DNA from: Pseudomonas bananamidigenes
GTDB lineage: Bacteria > Pseudomonadota > Gammaproteobacteria > Pseudomonadales > Pseudomonadaceae
Length of the DNA: 64,000 nt
Direction of reading: 5' to 3'
Assembly: GCF_001679645.1 (NCBI RefSeq)
Contig: NZ_LRUN01000019.1
Span: 1 to 64,000, forward strand
Position numbers and translations under genes: made by a program. The notes under the pieces are model-generated. The model was not told where the DNA came from. It saw only the letters and a list, made by a program, of their open reading frames with translations, and ran no database searches. Each line of letters starts with the position of its first letter. Position 1 is the first letter of the stretch. Below, piece after piece: positions 41,764 to 51,026 of this stretch.

Positions 41764-44700
41764 GTGTACTCAAATGCCATTGATCCGGAACGCCTGCGGC
41801 TTCAGACCGAAAAACACTCACAGGACACGTCCACGACATCGAACGGTCGGGTTTTCCTGAGCGGACAGCAGGCGCTCGTGAAACTGCTCCTGTCCCAGTC
41901 CGCGCTGGATCGCGCCAACGGCCTGCATACCGCCGGATTCGTCAGCGGCTACCGCGGTTCGCCGCTGGGGGGCGTGGACCGGGAGTTGATGAAAGTCAGG
42001 GACGTGCTGGAAAACGCGGATATCCGCTTCCTGCCCGCCATCAACGAAGACCTCGCAGCCACGGCACTGATCGGGACCCAGCGCGTCGAGACCGATCCGA
42101 ATAAACGCTACGACGGTGTCTTCGGCCTGTGGTACGGCAAAGGTCCGGGCGTCGACCGTTCGGGGGACGCGATCAAGCACGGCAACTTCTACGGATCGTC
42201 GCCCACAGGGGGCGTTCTGGTGGTCACCGGCGACGACCATGGTTGCGTGTCGTCGTCGATGTCCCATCAGTCCGACCGCACCCTGATGGCCTGGGGATTG
42301 CCGGTGATTCACCCCGCCGGTCTCGCCGACTACGAGCGCTGTGGCCTGTGGGGCTGGGCGCTGTCACGGGTGTCCGGGCTGTGGGTCGGTTTCAAGGCCA
42401 TCACCGAGACGGTCGAGGCCACCACTTCCGTCGAGTCGCTTGCGTTACCCCGGTTCGTCGTCCCCGAGATCGATCCGGGGCCGGACGGCCTGCACTGGCG
42501 CTGGCCCGACCTGCCGGGCATGCAGATCGAGCGGCGGGTGCCCTACAAGTTCGACGCTGCCCGTGCCTTCGCAGTGGCCAATCCGATCGACGTTGCCGTG
42601 ACGGCACCGGCGCAACCGAGGCTGGTGATCGGTGCAGTCGGCAAGGCTTATGGCGATGTGCGCCAGGCCTTGCAGCAGGGCGGGGTTTCGCTCGAACAAC
42701 TGGAAAGCGCCGGTGTGGCGTTGCTGAAGATCAATCTGGTTTACCCGTTGTCACCGGTACTGGAAGCCTGGGCGAAACGGACCGATCAGGTACTGATCGT
42801 CGAAGAGAAACAGGCCATCGTCGAAGAGCAGCTCAAGCAGGCGCTTTATAACGCCGAGGCCGGGCAGCGTGCGGTCATCCTCGGCAAGCGTGACGAGCGT
42901 GGTGCGCCGTTGATTTCGGATCACGAAGAACTGCGGCCGTCGCGCCTGGCGCCATTGCTTCAGGCACGACTGCAAGGCCTGGGCATTACCTTGAGCGTGC
43001 CCGAGTACTGGTATCTGCCCGCTGTCGCTCGGGCTCATGACTGGGTCCGCCGTACGCCTTACCTGTGTTCGGGCTGCCCGCACAACACCTCCACCCGTGT
43101 GCCGGAAGGCAGCGAGGCGCGGCTGGGTATCGGTTGCCACGCGATGGCTGCGCGCATGCCTGAACGCTCCACCAGCGGCAGCGTGCAGATGGGCGGAGAA
43201 GGGGTCGACTGGCTGGGCCAGGCACCTTTCGTCGAAACGCCGCACATTTTCCAGAACATCGGCGACGGGACGTTTTTCCATTCCGGTTATCTGGCGATCC
43301 GTCAGGCCATTGCGGCCGGCGCAACCATCACCTACAAGTTGCTGCACAACGATGCGGTGGCCATGACCGGCGGGCAGCCCATCGACGGCAAGCTGACGGT
43401 GAAGAAAGCCGTTGAACTGATGAAAGCCGAAGGTGCCCAGAGGGTCGTGGTGGTGGCGGATGATCCGCAACGTTTCGAAGCCCCCGGCAGCCTGCCGCAG
43501 GGCGTCGAGCTGTTCCACCGTGAGCGCCTGGAAGAGGTTCAGCGGCAGTTGCGCGAGACCCGTGGTGTCAGCGTGCTGGTGTTCGATCAGGTCTGCGCCA
43601 TCGAGGGACGTCGGCGCAAGAAGCAGTTGCCGGTGCCTGCCGTGAAAACGGAAGTGGTAATCAACGAAGCGGTGTGTGAAGGCTGCGGGGACTGCCAGGT
43701 CAAGTCCAATTGTCTGTCCGTGACGCCGGTGGCGACGCCGTTCGGCACCAAGCGCCGGATCGACCCCCACGGCTGCAACACCGATCTGTCCTGCATCAAG
43801 GGCTTCTGCCCGAGTTTCGTCACGGTGACCGGAAAGCTACGCGCACAACGCCGTCGGCAGGCCGACAGCCGCCAGGTGCTGGCGCGTGCCGAGGCGCTCG
43901 CACTGCCGTCTTCGCGTTCGCTCGACAGCCCGTATGAAATGCTGCTGGCGGGTATCGGCGGCACCGGTATCGTGACGGTGGCGCGCACGGTCGCTTTGGC
44001 TGCCCATCTGGACGGCCGGGCGGTCAGCGTGCTCGATTTCACCGGGTTTGCCCAGAAGGGCGGATCGGTGCTCAGCCATGTGCGGCTGGCCAATTCAGCT
44101 GACGTGCTGCATCAGCACCGCATCGATCTGGGCGGTGCCGACTTGTTGCTGGCGGCCGATCTGGTTGTTGCCAGCGAAGACGATGCACTGTCGACGCTGC
44201 GCGCGGACAAAACGGTGGTCATTGCCAACACCGCCCAGACCCAGACCGGGGCCATGCTGCGCAACCCCGAATTGCGCATCGAAACCGCAGCCATTCAAGC
44301 ATTCCTCAAGCAACGGGTAGGCGCCGAGCATTACCACGCGCTGGATGCGGCACAACTGGCGAACAGCCTTGTCGATCCGATGCAGGCCAACATGCTGTTG
44401 CTGGGTTTCGCCTGGCAGCGCGGAACCGTGCCGGTATCGCTTGAGGCGCTGAAAGAGGCCATCGATCAGGCCGGAAGCGCCGCGGCCAACCACCTGGCGT
44501 TCGCCTGGGGTCGGCTGTGGGCGCAGGAGCCGGCCTTCGTAATGCCGTATCTCGAGCCGGCCAGCAATGACGTGTCGCCGGTGTCGATCATCGATTTCAG
44601 CGGCCCGCGCGAACGCATCGAACGGTTGGTGGAAACCCGCAGTGAGTTCCTGACCCACTATCAGAATGCGGCTTACGCAGCCCGCTACCGCAATGTGATC

Positions 44701-45348
44701 GACAAGTTGCGGTCGATGCCGACGGTCGGCGATCACAGCCCGCTCACCGAGGCCGTGGCGCGCAACCTGTTCAAGCTGATGGCCTACAAGGATGAATACG
44801 AAGTCGCGCGGCTGCTCACCGACAGTCGCTTCATGGCATCGCTCAAGGCCCGCTTCGAAAGTGGCGTTCGGCTCAAGTTCCACTTTGCGTTGCCCTTGAT
44901 GCGCAACCGCAAGGGCAGCAACGGCGAGCCGAAGAAAGTCGCGATCTCCGGCTGGGTGTTGCCGTTGTTGAAGGTGCTGGCCAAGGGGCGTGTGTTGCGT
45001 CACACCCGCTTCGACCCTCTGGGCTGGTCCGCCGAACGGCGTGAGGAGCGGCGCCTGCTGCTCGACTACGAACAGACGCTGCAACGCCTGCTGCCGAACC
45101 TGAACGGGGAAAACCTGCCGTTGTTCGTGGAGTGGGCGAATCTGCCGGACTCGATTCGCGGCTACGGTCACGTCAAAGAGCGGTCGATCGCCGTAGCCCG
45201 GCAACGGGAAAAGGACCTGATCGTGCAGATCGTGGCGGGCACCCACAGCCTGTCGACGGCGCCTGTCGTCGAGACGTGGCAACCGCATTCGAACGTTGCC
45301 CCGCAGGCTCGCAAAGACGCAGCCCATGACGTCGAGCAAGCCTCGTAG
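41764..45348 (+). CDS. Fused indolepyruvate-type 2-oxoacid:ferredoxin oxidoreductase
   Basis: A 1194-residue protein of the size of single-chain proteobacterial IOR-family enzymes (alpha and beta subunits fused). Residues ~40-330 are the pyrimidine-binding region (GFVSGYRGSPLGGVDRELMK). Residues ~430-600 hold the TPP site (GIGCHAMAARMPE, QMGGEGVDWLGQAPF, NIGDGTFFHSGYLAIR). A [4Fe-4S] motif CEGCGDCQVKSNC is near residue 640 and the gamma/beta-like domain follows (GIGGTGIVTVARTVAL). Family members decarboxylate aryl or branched 2-oxoacids to acyl-CoA with ferredoxin as acceptor. The start GTG is supported by TAAGGAT eight bases upstream. First gene of a nine-gene operon, where it could supply the acyl-CoA starter. 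Confidence 0.88.
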   Translation: MYSNAIDPERLRLQTEKHSQDTSTTSNGRVFLSGQQALVKLLLSQSALDRANGLHTAGFVSGYRGSPLGGVDRELMKVRDVLENADIRFLPAINEDLAATALIGTQRVETDPNKRYDGVFGLWYGKGPGVDRSGDAIKHGNFYGSSPTGGVLVVTGDDHGCVSSSMSHQSDRTLMAWGLPVIHPAGLADYERCGLWGWALSRVSGLWVGFKAITETVEATTSVESLALPRFVVPEIDPGPDGLHWRWPDLPGMQIERRVPYKFDAARAFAVANPIDVAVTAPAQPRLVIGAVGKAYGDVRQALQQGGVSLEQLESAGVALLKINLVYPLSPVLEAWAKRTDQVLIVEEKQAIVEEQLKQALYNAEAGQRAVILGKRDERGAPLISDHEELRPSRLAPLLQARLQGLGITLSVPEYWYLPAVARAHDWVRRTPYLCSGCPHNTSTRVPEGSEARLGIGCHAMAARMPERSTSGSVQMGGEGVDWLGQAPFVETPHIFQNIGDGTFFHSGYLAIRQAIAAGATITYKLLHNDAVAMTGGQPIDGKLTVKKAVELMKAEGAQRVVVVADDPQRFEAPGSLPQGVELFHRERLEEVQRQLRETRGVSVLVFDQVCAIEGRRRKKQLPVPAVKTEVVINEAVCEGCGDCQVKSNCLSVTPVATPFGTKRRIDPHGCNTDLSCIKGFCPSFVTVTGKLRAQRRRQADSRQVLARAEALALPSSRSLDSPYEMLLAGIGGTGIVTVARTVALAAHLDGRAVSVLDFTGFAQKGGSVLSHVRLANSADVLHQHRIDLGGADLLLAADLVVASEDDALSTLRADKTVVIANTAQTQTGAMLRNPELRIETAAIQAFLKQRVGAEHYHALDAAQLANSLVDPMQANMLLLGFAWQRGTVPVSLEALKEAIDQAGSAAANHLAFAWGRLWAQEPAFVMPYLEPASNDVSPVSIIDFSGPRERIERLVETRSEFLTHYQNAAYAARYRNVIDKLRSMPTVGDHSPLTEAVARNLFKLMAYKDEYEVARLLTDSRFMASLKARFESGVRLKFHFALPLMRNRKGSNGEPKKVAISGWVLPLLKVLAKGRVLRHTRFDPLGWSAERREERRLLLDYEQTLQRLLPNLNGENLPLFVEWANLPDSIRGYGHVKERSIAVARQREKDLIVQIVAGTHSLSTAPVVETWQPHSNVAPQARKDAAHDVEQAS

Positions 45349-45401
45349 CCAACGCCAATTCATCCGCCTTCAAGACACCAACGACCAGAATGAGTGGACA
45401 C

Positions 45402-46481
45402 ATGACCAACGAAAGCATTTCACCGGATCTTTTGCACAAAGGCTCGGCCGACGACGTACTGATCTGCGCCCCCCGCATCGCGCTGCCGCTGCAAATGGAC
45501 GAAGCGGTTCTGCAGGCCGCCGACCAGGATGTGCTGGCGCGCCGGTACAGCGGCGGCAGCGGCTCCCGGCGAACCTTTGAGCTGACGCCCGAGGTGCAGA
45601 AAAAGAGCCGCATCGGTGGCATCGAAGCCGATGACGAATGGGGTCGGGTGAGGGCGCTGCCCTATCAGATCGTCACCCCGGTTCTGCTTCAGGACCCGGT
45701 CGCCGAGGCCAGCCCGGAGCAGACCGTGGCGGCCGCGTGCGAGTCGCTTGCGGCCAGCCGCCGTGCCAGTTCGTTCCGCTTCATCAACAACGCCGACAAT
45801 TACTTTTTCTACCGCAAGTCCCATGAGCATGTGCCCGGCACCATGTTCATCGAAGCGGCGCGCCAGGCGGTGTATCACCATCTCTATCACCATACCGGCC
45901 ATGCGCGGGGTGACGTGACCGTCAGCGTCAATGAGCTGAATGCAAGCTTCTTCGCCTATGCGGAGCTGATGTACCCGATCGAACTGGTGGTCGACAACAT
46001 GACCCCGACCGACAGCGCATCGCCCAGGAAAATCTTCTTCCGGGTGGCGTTCTATCAACGCCAGACCCTGTTCGCCACCATCGACACCAAGGCCACGATC
46101 ATCGACATCCGACTGTTCGAGAAAACCCGGAACATCTTCATTCAGGCCAGCGACTGGTTCGCGCCGATCCACGCATCGAAGCTGGCGTGCAGCATCAGTG
46201 ATGGCCAGGGGCGCAAGGCCGAGGTGGAGCTGTTGGGCCTGGGCAAGAGCGGTTGCGTGACGACGCTGCCGGACCTGGAGGTTGTCGACTCGGCCACGTT
46301 GCACCTTAGCCATGAGGGCAAATTCGAATTCTCGGGTGCGATCCGCCGCAGCGGGCATGGCCGGCACGCATCGTGGGAATTTCAGACGTTGGGGTTCGAC
46401 GAACTGCAGACCTTGAGCGACATGATCAAGCGTGGCTTCGTCTACCTGGATGAAGCGGCCCTGGCGGCGCTGCGGGCATGA
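45402..46481 (+). CDS. AfsA-type hotdog protein with PilZ-like tail
   Basis: A 359-residue protein. Residues ~85-260 carry the A-factor biosynthesis hotdog domain; its hallmark is HEHVPGTMFIEAARQAVYHH with the candidate catalytic Glu at 151. In Streptomyces AfsA joins a beta-ketoacyl-ACP to dihydroxyacetone phosphate to begin gamma-butyrolactone synthesis. Typical AfsA has two hotdog halves in ~300 residues; here the N-terminal ~85 residues are unlike it and the last ~75 (GKFEFSGAIRRSG, WEFQTLGFDELQTLSDMI) look like a PilZ-type barrel. The ATG at 45402 has GAGTGG six bases upstream and is chosen over 45390. It overlaps the OYE gene by ATGA. Confidence 0.85.
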   Translation: MTNESISPDLLHKGSADDVLICAPRIALPLQMDEAVLQAADQDVLARRYSGGSGSRRTFELTPEVQKKSRIGGIEADDEWGRVRALPYQIVTPVLLQDPVAEASPEQTVAAACESLAASRRASSFRFINNADNYFFYRKSHEHVPGTMFIEAARQAVYHHLYHHTGHARGDVTVSVNELNASFFAYAELMYPIELVVDNMTPTDSASPRKIFFRVAFYQRQTLFATIDTKATIIDIRLFEKTRNIFIQASDWFAPIHASKLACSISDGQGRKAEVELLGLGKSGCVTTLPDLEVVDSATLHLSHEGKFEFSGAIRRSGHGRHASWEFQTLGFDELQTLSDMIKRGFVYLDEAALAALRA

Positions 46482-47653
46482 GCGGCGACAAGCCGATGCC
46501 GGCCACCGGCAAGCTGCATCTGGGCCCGCAGGCCGTGGCGAAAAACCGGATGTACTTTTCGTCGCTGGGCATGGACTTGTGTGACGAACAGGGCTTCCCT
46601 CGTCCGGCGTTCTTTGCGGTCTACCGCTCGCTGATGGAGGGCGGCGCCGGTTTCGGCTTTCTGGGCAACGCCAGTGTGGACGCCGACGCACGCTACAACA
46701 GTCGCGGTCTGAAACTGACGTCGCCGGCTCACGCCGAGGCGCTGCGTCCGCTGTTCGAGGCCGCCCGGCAGCGAGACTTTCCGCTGGGCGTGCAACTGCA
46801 GCACTACGGCCCGCAGTCGATGCCGTCGGAGCAGGGCGTCATCCTCACCCCGAGCGGCATCGCCTCCGCCTCGGTTCTCAAGGCCTATCCGCAGGCGCGG
46901 GCGGTGGCGATGTCGCACACGCAGATCCTGCGCTGCGTCGAGCAGTTCTCCAGCGCCGCCCGGCTCGCGGAAGAGGCCGGAGCCGCGCTGATCCAGATCC
47001 AGGCATCGAACGGTTATCTGGTCAGCAGCTTCCTGTCGCCGCGCACCAACCACCGCGAGGATGAATGGGGCGGCAGTCCGCTCAAACGGGCGCGATTGCT
47101 GCTGTCCATAGTCGAAGGAATCCGCCAGGCCACCGGCGACCGGGTGCCGGTCACGGTGCGCCTGGGCATCGACGACGGGCTGGGCGAGGCGGGGCAGCGT
47201 GCGAGTCTGCTGGGTGAAGTCATGGTCGCGCTGGAGGCCGCCGGGGTCGCGGCCATCACCTGTTCCACGGGCGTCAGCGAAACCTTCCCGTTCTTTTTCA
47301 GCAACAAGGAACAGGCGCTGGCCCTGTCCCGTGCCGGCTGCCGCTACCTCAAGGGGTTCGTACGGATCCCGGTGGGCTTCACCGGTTCGGTTAGCGATGT
47401 GGCGCAAGCCAATGAAATCATCGGTTGCGGCGATGCCGATTTCGTCGGTTTCGGCCGGGCGATGCTGGCCGACAACCATTTCATCGCCAAGGAACTCGCG
47501 GGCGGGGCCGAGCGGGTCAACCGTTGCCGGGGCGATGCGTTCTGTTTCCGTGACAAGAAGGATCCCATGGCCGAGCGGGTGTACTGCTGCGTCAACCCTG
47601 ACTACCGCCGGCCGGACAAACTGCAACAGCACTATGAGGAAAGCCTGAAATGA
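46478..47653 (+). CDS. Old-yellow-enzyme-family (NADH:flavin) oxidoreductase
   Basis: A 391-residue FMN TIM-barrel. It shows VAKNRMYFSSLGM at the N terminus, GVQLQHYGPQS where the family has QLxHxGR, GYLVSSFLSPRTNHREDEWGGS and the phosphate-binding VGFGRAMLAD. The substrate-activating His of the HxxN pair is Gln here (Q175, N178). A vestigial Cys cluster (RCRGDAFC and YCCVNP) recalls dienoyl-CoA reductase-type members. In a butyrolactone pathway an ene-reductase would saturate the butenolide. It overlaps both neighbours by ATGA, so it is tightly coupled. Confidence 0.85.
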   Translation: MSGDKPMPATGKLHLGPQAVAKNRMYFSSLGMDLCDEQGFPRPAFFAVYRSLMEGGAGFGFLGNASVDADARYNSRGLKLTSPAHAEALRPLFEAARQRDFPLGVQLQHYGPQSMPSEQGVILTPSGIASASVLKAYPQARAVAMSHTQILRCVEQFSSAARLAEEAGAALIQIQASNGYLVSSFLSPRTNHREDEWGGSPLKRARLLLSIVEGIRQATGDRVPVTVRLGIDDGLGEAGQRASLLGEVMVALEAAGVAAITCSTGVSETFPFFFSNKEQALALSRAGCRYLKGFVRIPVGFTGSVSDVAQANEIIGCGDADFVGFGRAMLADNHFIAKELAGGAERVNRCRGDAFCFRDKKDPMAERVYCCVNPDYRRPDKLQQHYEESLK

Positions 47654-48423
47654 ACTTCACCGGAAAAATCGCCCTGGTCGTCGGGGGCACGCGCGGCATC
47701 GGTTTCAACGTCAGCCAGAAGCTGATCGAAGCCGGCTGCATCTGCTACATCACCGGTCGCAACGAGGACGACGGTCTGACCGCGCAAAGCCGACTTGGCG
47801 AACGCTGCACGTTCATCAAGAGCGACGTCACGGACGAAGCGTCGGTGGCCGAGCTGTTCAGGACCATCGAAGCACGTCACGGGCGACTCGACCTGGCGGT
47901 GAACAATGCCGGCGTCACTTCGAAACACGCACCGATCCGTGACATGGATTTCGCCGACTGGAAACGCGTACTGGAGATCAATCTGCTGGGGCCGCTGCTG
48001 TTGCTCAAGCACCAGACGAACCTGATCTCGAAGCACCCGGGCGGCTCGATCGTCAACGTGTCCTCCTGTGCCGGCCTGCTGGGCGTTGCCCGCCAGAGCG
48101 CCTATTCCACCAGCAAGGCAGCGCTGAACATGCTGACCCAGGTATGCGCCATCGAATGCGCGGAGGCGGCTTTGCCGGAGCGCCATCCGATTCGCGTCAA
48201 CGCGGTGTGCCCGGGCCCGACCATGGGCGGCATGAACTCGCAGGAGCGTCTGGACGCCAACCCGGAGTCCACCAGGCACAAGCTGTCGGTCACGGTGATG
48301 AAACGGTTCGCCGACCCGAGTGAAATCTCGGCGGCGATCCTGTGGCTGCTCAGCGACGCCTCGTCGTTCGTCACCGGCGCCGTGATGCCGGTGGACGGTG
48401 GCTTCTCGGCCGGGAAATTCTGA
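47650..48423 (+). CDS. Short-chain dehydrogenase/reductase (FabG-like)
   Basis: A 257-residue classical SDR with VVGGTRGIGFNVSQKL, NNAGVTSKHAPI and the catalytic YSTSKAALNML. The C-terminal SSFVTGAVMPVDGG is the FabG/SDR signature. As an intra-operon ketoreductase it may reduce a beta-keto or 6-keto group. It overlaps the OYE gene by 4 bp and the next SDR by a TGATG-type junction (stop and ATG share one base at 48423). Confidence 0.9.
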   Translation: MNFTGKIALVVGGTRGIGFNVSQKLIEAGCICYITGRNEDDGLTAQSRLGERCTFIKSDVTDEASVAELFRTIEARHGRLDLAVNNAGVTSKHAPIRDMDFADWKRVLEINLLGPLLLLKHQTNLISKHPGGSIVNVSSCAGLLGVARQSAYSTSKAALNMLTQVCAIECAEAALPERHPIRVNAVCPGPTMGGMNSQERLDANPESTRHKLSVTVMKRFADPSEISAAILWLLSDASSFVTGAVMPVDGGFSAGKF

Positions 48424-49229
48424 TGGGCAGCACAGAACGCAACCTGCCTCCTGCGGCGGGCAAACGGGTATTGATCACCGGTGTGAGCAGCGGCATCGGC
48501 GAAGCGCTGGCCGAACTGCATCTGCGGCATGGCTACACCGTGTTCGGCACGTCCAGACGGGAACCTTACCGCTTCATGACGCACCCGAACTTCCGGTTCC
48601 GGCCGTTCGATCTGTCGAAAACGGCGGACATCGGTGAGCTGTTCAAGGGACCGTTCGCCGAGATTCCGAGCCGAGGCGTCGATGTGCTGTTTCTCAATGC
48701 GGGGGTCAGCGGCAACGTGCCGGCCCGGGGCGAGGAGTTCTCGCTGGCGGAGGTGCAGCACGTGCTCAACGTCAACGTGCTGGCGAACAAGGCCATTCTG
48801 GATCTGATCCTGACGTCGACTCATCGTCCGGCGACCTGCGTGCTGTCGGCATCGATGGCCGGCGTGCGGTTTCGGGCAGGCACGCTGACCTACAGCCTGT
48901 CGAAGGCGGCACTGGCGGCACTGGGCGGTGTTTATGCCGAAGAGAACCCGGACATCTTCTTTGCCGTGCTGGGCCTGTGCAATGTCGACACCGGGCTGTC
49001 GCGGCAAGTGAGCTTCAGCCAGAGGATCGCTGACTTTCCGGATCTGCAGGCCCTGCAACAGCGAGCCCTGGCCCCCGGTTACATGATCTCCGCCGCCCAG
49101 CGTGCCGAAGACATCCGCGAGGTGATCGGCTCACCCGCCGACTACGGCGTGAAAAGCGGCGTGTTCGTGGACATGAGAACCGTGCTGACCCGTCAGGCGA
49201 AAGCGAGCGAAGTGCTGCCGCAAACCTGA
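48423..49229 (+). CDS. Second short-chain dehydrogenase/reductase of the cluster
   Basis: A 268-residue SDR only distantly like its neighbour: LITGVSSGIGEALAELHLRH, LNAGVSGNVPAR and YSLSKAALAALGGVYAE. It lacks the G-x-PVDGG ending of FabG-type enzymes and ends KSGVFVDMRTVLTRQ, so it is a different subclass. It begins on the last base of the preceding stop. Two different SDRs next to one ene-reductase suggest more than one carbonyl is reduced. Confidence 0.88.
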   Translation: MGSTERNLPPAAGKRVLITGVSSGIGEALAELHLRHGYTVFGTSRREPYRFMTHPNFRFRPFDLSKTADIGELFKGPFAEIPSRGVDVLFLNAGVSGNVPARGEEFSLAEVQHVLNVNVLANKAILDLILTSTHRPATCVLSASMAGVRFRAGTLTYSLSKAALAALGGVYAEENPDIFFAVLGLCNVDTGLSRQVSFSQRIADFPDLQALQQRALAPGYMISAAQRAEDIREVIGSPADYGVKSGVFVDMRTVLTRQAKASEVLPQT

Positions 49230-49267
49230 CGAACCCCTGGACGCACCCCCAATAAAGGAATGTTGGA

Positions 49268-49588
49268 ATGCTCAACGAAGTCAAAACCCTGGTCGAATCC
49301 GCCGTGCGGCAACAGGATCTGTTGCTGAGCGAACCCATCGACCTGTCCCGTGGCGAAGACAGCCCGCTGTATGGCGTCGAAGGCACCATCGACTCCATGA
49401 CCCTGGTCTCGATCATCGTCGACACCGAAGAAAAGATCCGTCACCGATTCGGCGCTGAAGTGCATCTGGCCGACACCTCACACTTGCCTGCGACCGCCAC
49501 GCCGTTCGCGACACTCGGCACCCTGTGTGCCTACGTCATGGACCGTCTGGCGTCTGCGGTGGCAGGGGGCGAAGCACAGGCGATCTGA
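49268..49588 (+). CDS. Acyl carrier protein-like protein 1
   Basis: A 106-residue, acidic, mostly helical protein. The phosphopantetheine site is read as GTIDSMTLVSII with Ser 43, where the usual DSL is DSM. It is longer than fatty-acid AcpP (~78) with an extra C-terminal helix. AAAGGAATGTTGGA precedes the ATG. It sits 38 bp after the second SDR and before a hairpin terminator-like structure and the ligase gene. Confidence 0.75.
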   Translation: MLNEVKTLVESAVRQQDLLLSEPIDLSRGEDSPLYGVEGTIDSMTLVSIIVDTEEKIRHRFGAEVHLADTSHLPATATPFATLGTLCAYVMDRLASAVAGGEAQAI

Positions 49589-49598
49589 CTCAACGGCC

Positions 49599-49622
49599 GC
49601 CGCCGTCGGGCGGCATCTTTTT
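49599..49622 (+). terminator. Intra-operon hairpin with T-tract (possible attenuator)
   Basis: Stem GCCGCC / GGCGGC, loop GTCG, then ATCTTTTT. It lies between the first ACP gene and the ligase gene, where a terminator is unexpected. Partial termination or processing here would lower expression of the last four genes. Confidence 0.6.
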
Positions 49623-49634
49623 CGAGAGGTGGAC

Positions 49635-50993
49635 ATGCAAGTCGAAACGTTTCTGGATCATCTGAAGGCCGGCGCGGACAGACCGGCAATCGTCAGCGAC
49701 GAAGGTCGCTTTACCTATGCCGAACTGTGTCGGCAGATCGACGTCTATGCCCAGACGCTCGCGGCGCAATCGGTCAGCGATTGCTGTGTGCTGCTGGTCG
49801 ACAACTACAGCTTCAACAGCGTTTGCCTGCTGTTCGCGCTGTGGCGGCGCAACAACGTCGTGGCATTGTCGGTGCCCAAAAGCGCCGAACAGCTCGCCAA
49901 CCTGGCGAACGCCGCTGGCGCGCGATTCACCGTGACGGGCAACGGGCCGCAGGGATTCTCGGTGCTGGCGAACGATAATGCCGGGCTGCCGTCGACCGTC
50001 GAGGGCCTCGTGTCGCGCCGGCAGGCCGGTTTCATTGTGTTCTCGTCCGGCTCGACCGGGCCGGCCAAGGGCGTGGTGCACGAAGCCGCCCCGTTCTTCG
50101 AGCGCTACCTGAAGGCTGAACAGTGCGGTGCGATTCTGGCGTTCCTGCTGTTCGATCACATTGGCGGGCTGGTCACCGTACTGCAGGCGCTGGCCACTCA
50201 CGGGACACTGGTGCTGCCCAACGAGCGCTCGCCTCAGGAGGTCGGCCGCTGCATCGAAACGTTCAAGGTACAAACGCTGCACGTGTCGCCGACGCTGTTG
50301 AACCTGGCGACGATCACCGGCGTGTTCCAGACCTGGGATACCGGCAGCCTGCAACGCATCTATTACGGCTCGGAACCAAGCTCGTCCGAAGCCATTCAAC
50401 GCATCGCCCGCACATTGCCGCAGGTGCGCCTGAACCAGTTGTACGGCATGTCGGAAATCGGTGTGTTGCCCTGTCGCGGGCTGGACGGCGACAGCGCCTG
50501 GATGACCGTCGACGATCCGGCCTACAGCCTGCGAGTGGTCGACGGCATTCTGCAGGTGCGCGGGGCGACCAACATGCTCGGCTATCTGACCGGCCCGGGT
50601 GAGCTGTCCGACGACGGCTACCTGATCACCCAGGATCTGGCGGAAGAACGCGACGGGTACTTCAGGGTCAGCGGCCGGGCGGTCGATGTGATCAACGTCG
50701 GTGGCAAAAAGGTCTTCCCGTCCCATGTGGAAAGCGTGTTGATGGGCATCGACAATGTGTCCGACGTGGTTGTGTACGGTCAGCCCAACCCGCTGCTGGG
50801 CCAGATCGTGGCCGCGCGTTTCACCTTGGTCGAACCGGAGTCACTGGAGGTGTTCAAGCCCCGGCTCTACGCCGCGATCCGTGACGTGCTGGCAGCGGAG
50901 CAGTTGCCTCGGCTGATTTCCGTCAGCGACACGCCGCTGTTCACCAGCCGCTTCAAGAAAATGCGCCATCCCGGCGTCCTCAGCGGGTCGTAA
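49635..50993 (+). CDS. AMP-forming acyl ligase
   Basis: A 452-residue ANL-family adenylating enzyme, compact for the family. Motif A3 is VFSSGSTGPAKGVVHE, A5 LNQLYGMSEIGVLP and A7/A8 YFRVSGRAVDVINVGGKKVF. The catalytic A10 Lys lies in SRFKKMRHP near the end. GAGAGGTGGAC precedes the ATG at 49635. Flanked by two carrier-protein genes, it probably loads an acyl group on one of them. The substrate pocket cannot be read reliably. Confidence 0.87.
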   Translation: MQVETFLDHLKAGADRPAIVSDEGRFTYAELCRQIDVYAQTLAAQSVSDCCVLLVDNYSFNSVCLLFALWRRNNVVALSVPKSAEQLANLANAAGARFTVTGNGPQGFSVLANDNAGLPSTVEGLVSRRQAGFIVFSSGSTGPAKGVVHEAAPFFERYLKAEQCGAILAFLLFDHIGGLVTVLQALATHGTLVLPNERSPQEVGRCIETFKVQTLHVSPTLLNLATITGVFQTWDTGSLQRIYYGSEPSSSEAIQRIARTLPQVRLNQLYGMSEIGVLPCRGLDGDSAWMTVDDPAYSLRVVDGILQVRGATNMLGYLTGPGELSDDGYLITQDLAEERDGYFRVSGRAVDVINVGGKKVFPSHVESVLMGIDNVSDVVVYGQPNPLLGQIVAARFTLVEPESLEVFKPRLYAAIRDVLAAEQLPRLISVSDTPLFTSRFKKMRHPGVLSGS

Positions 50994-51026
50994 GACCTGC
51001 TTATCACGTTATAAGGAAATGACAAC

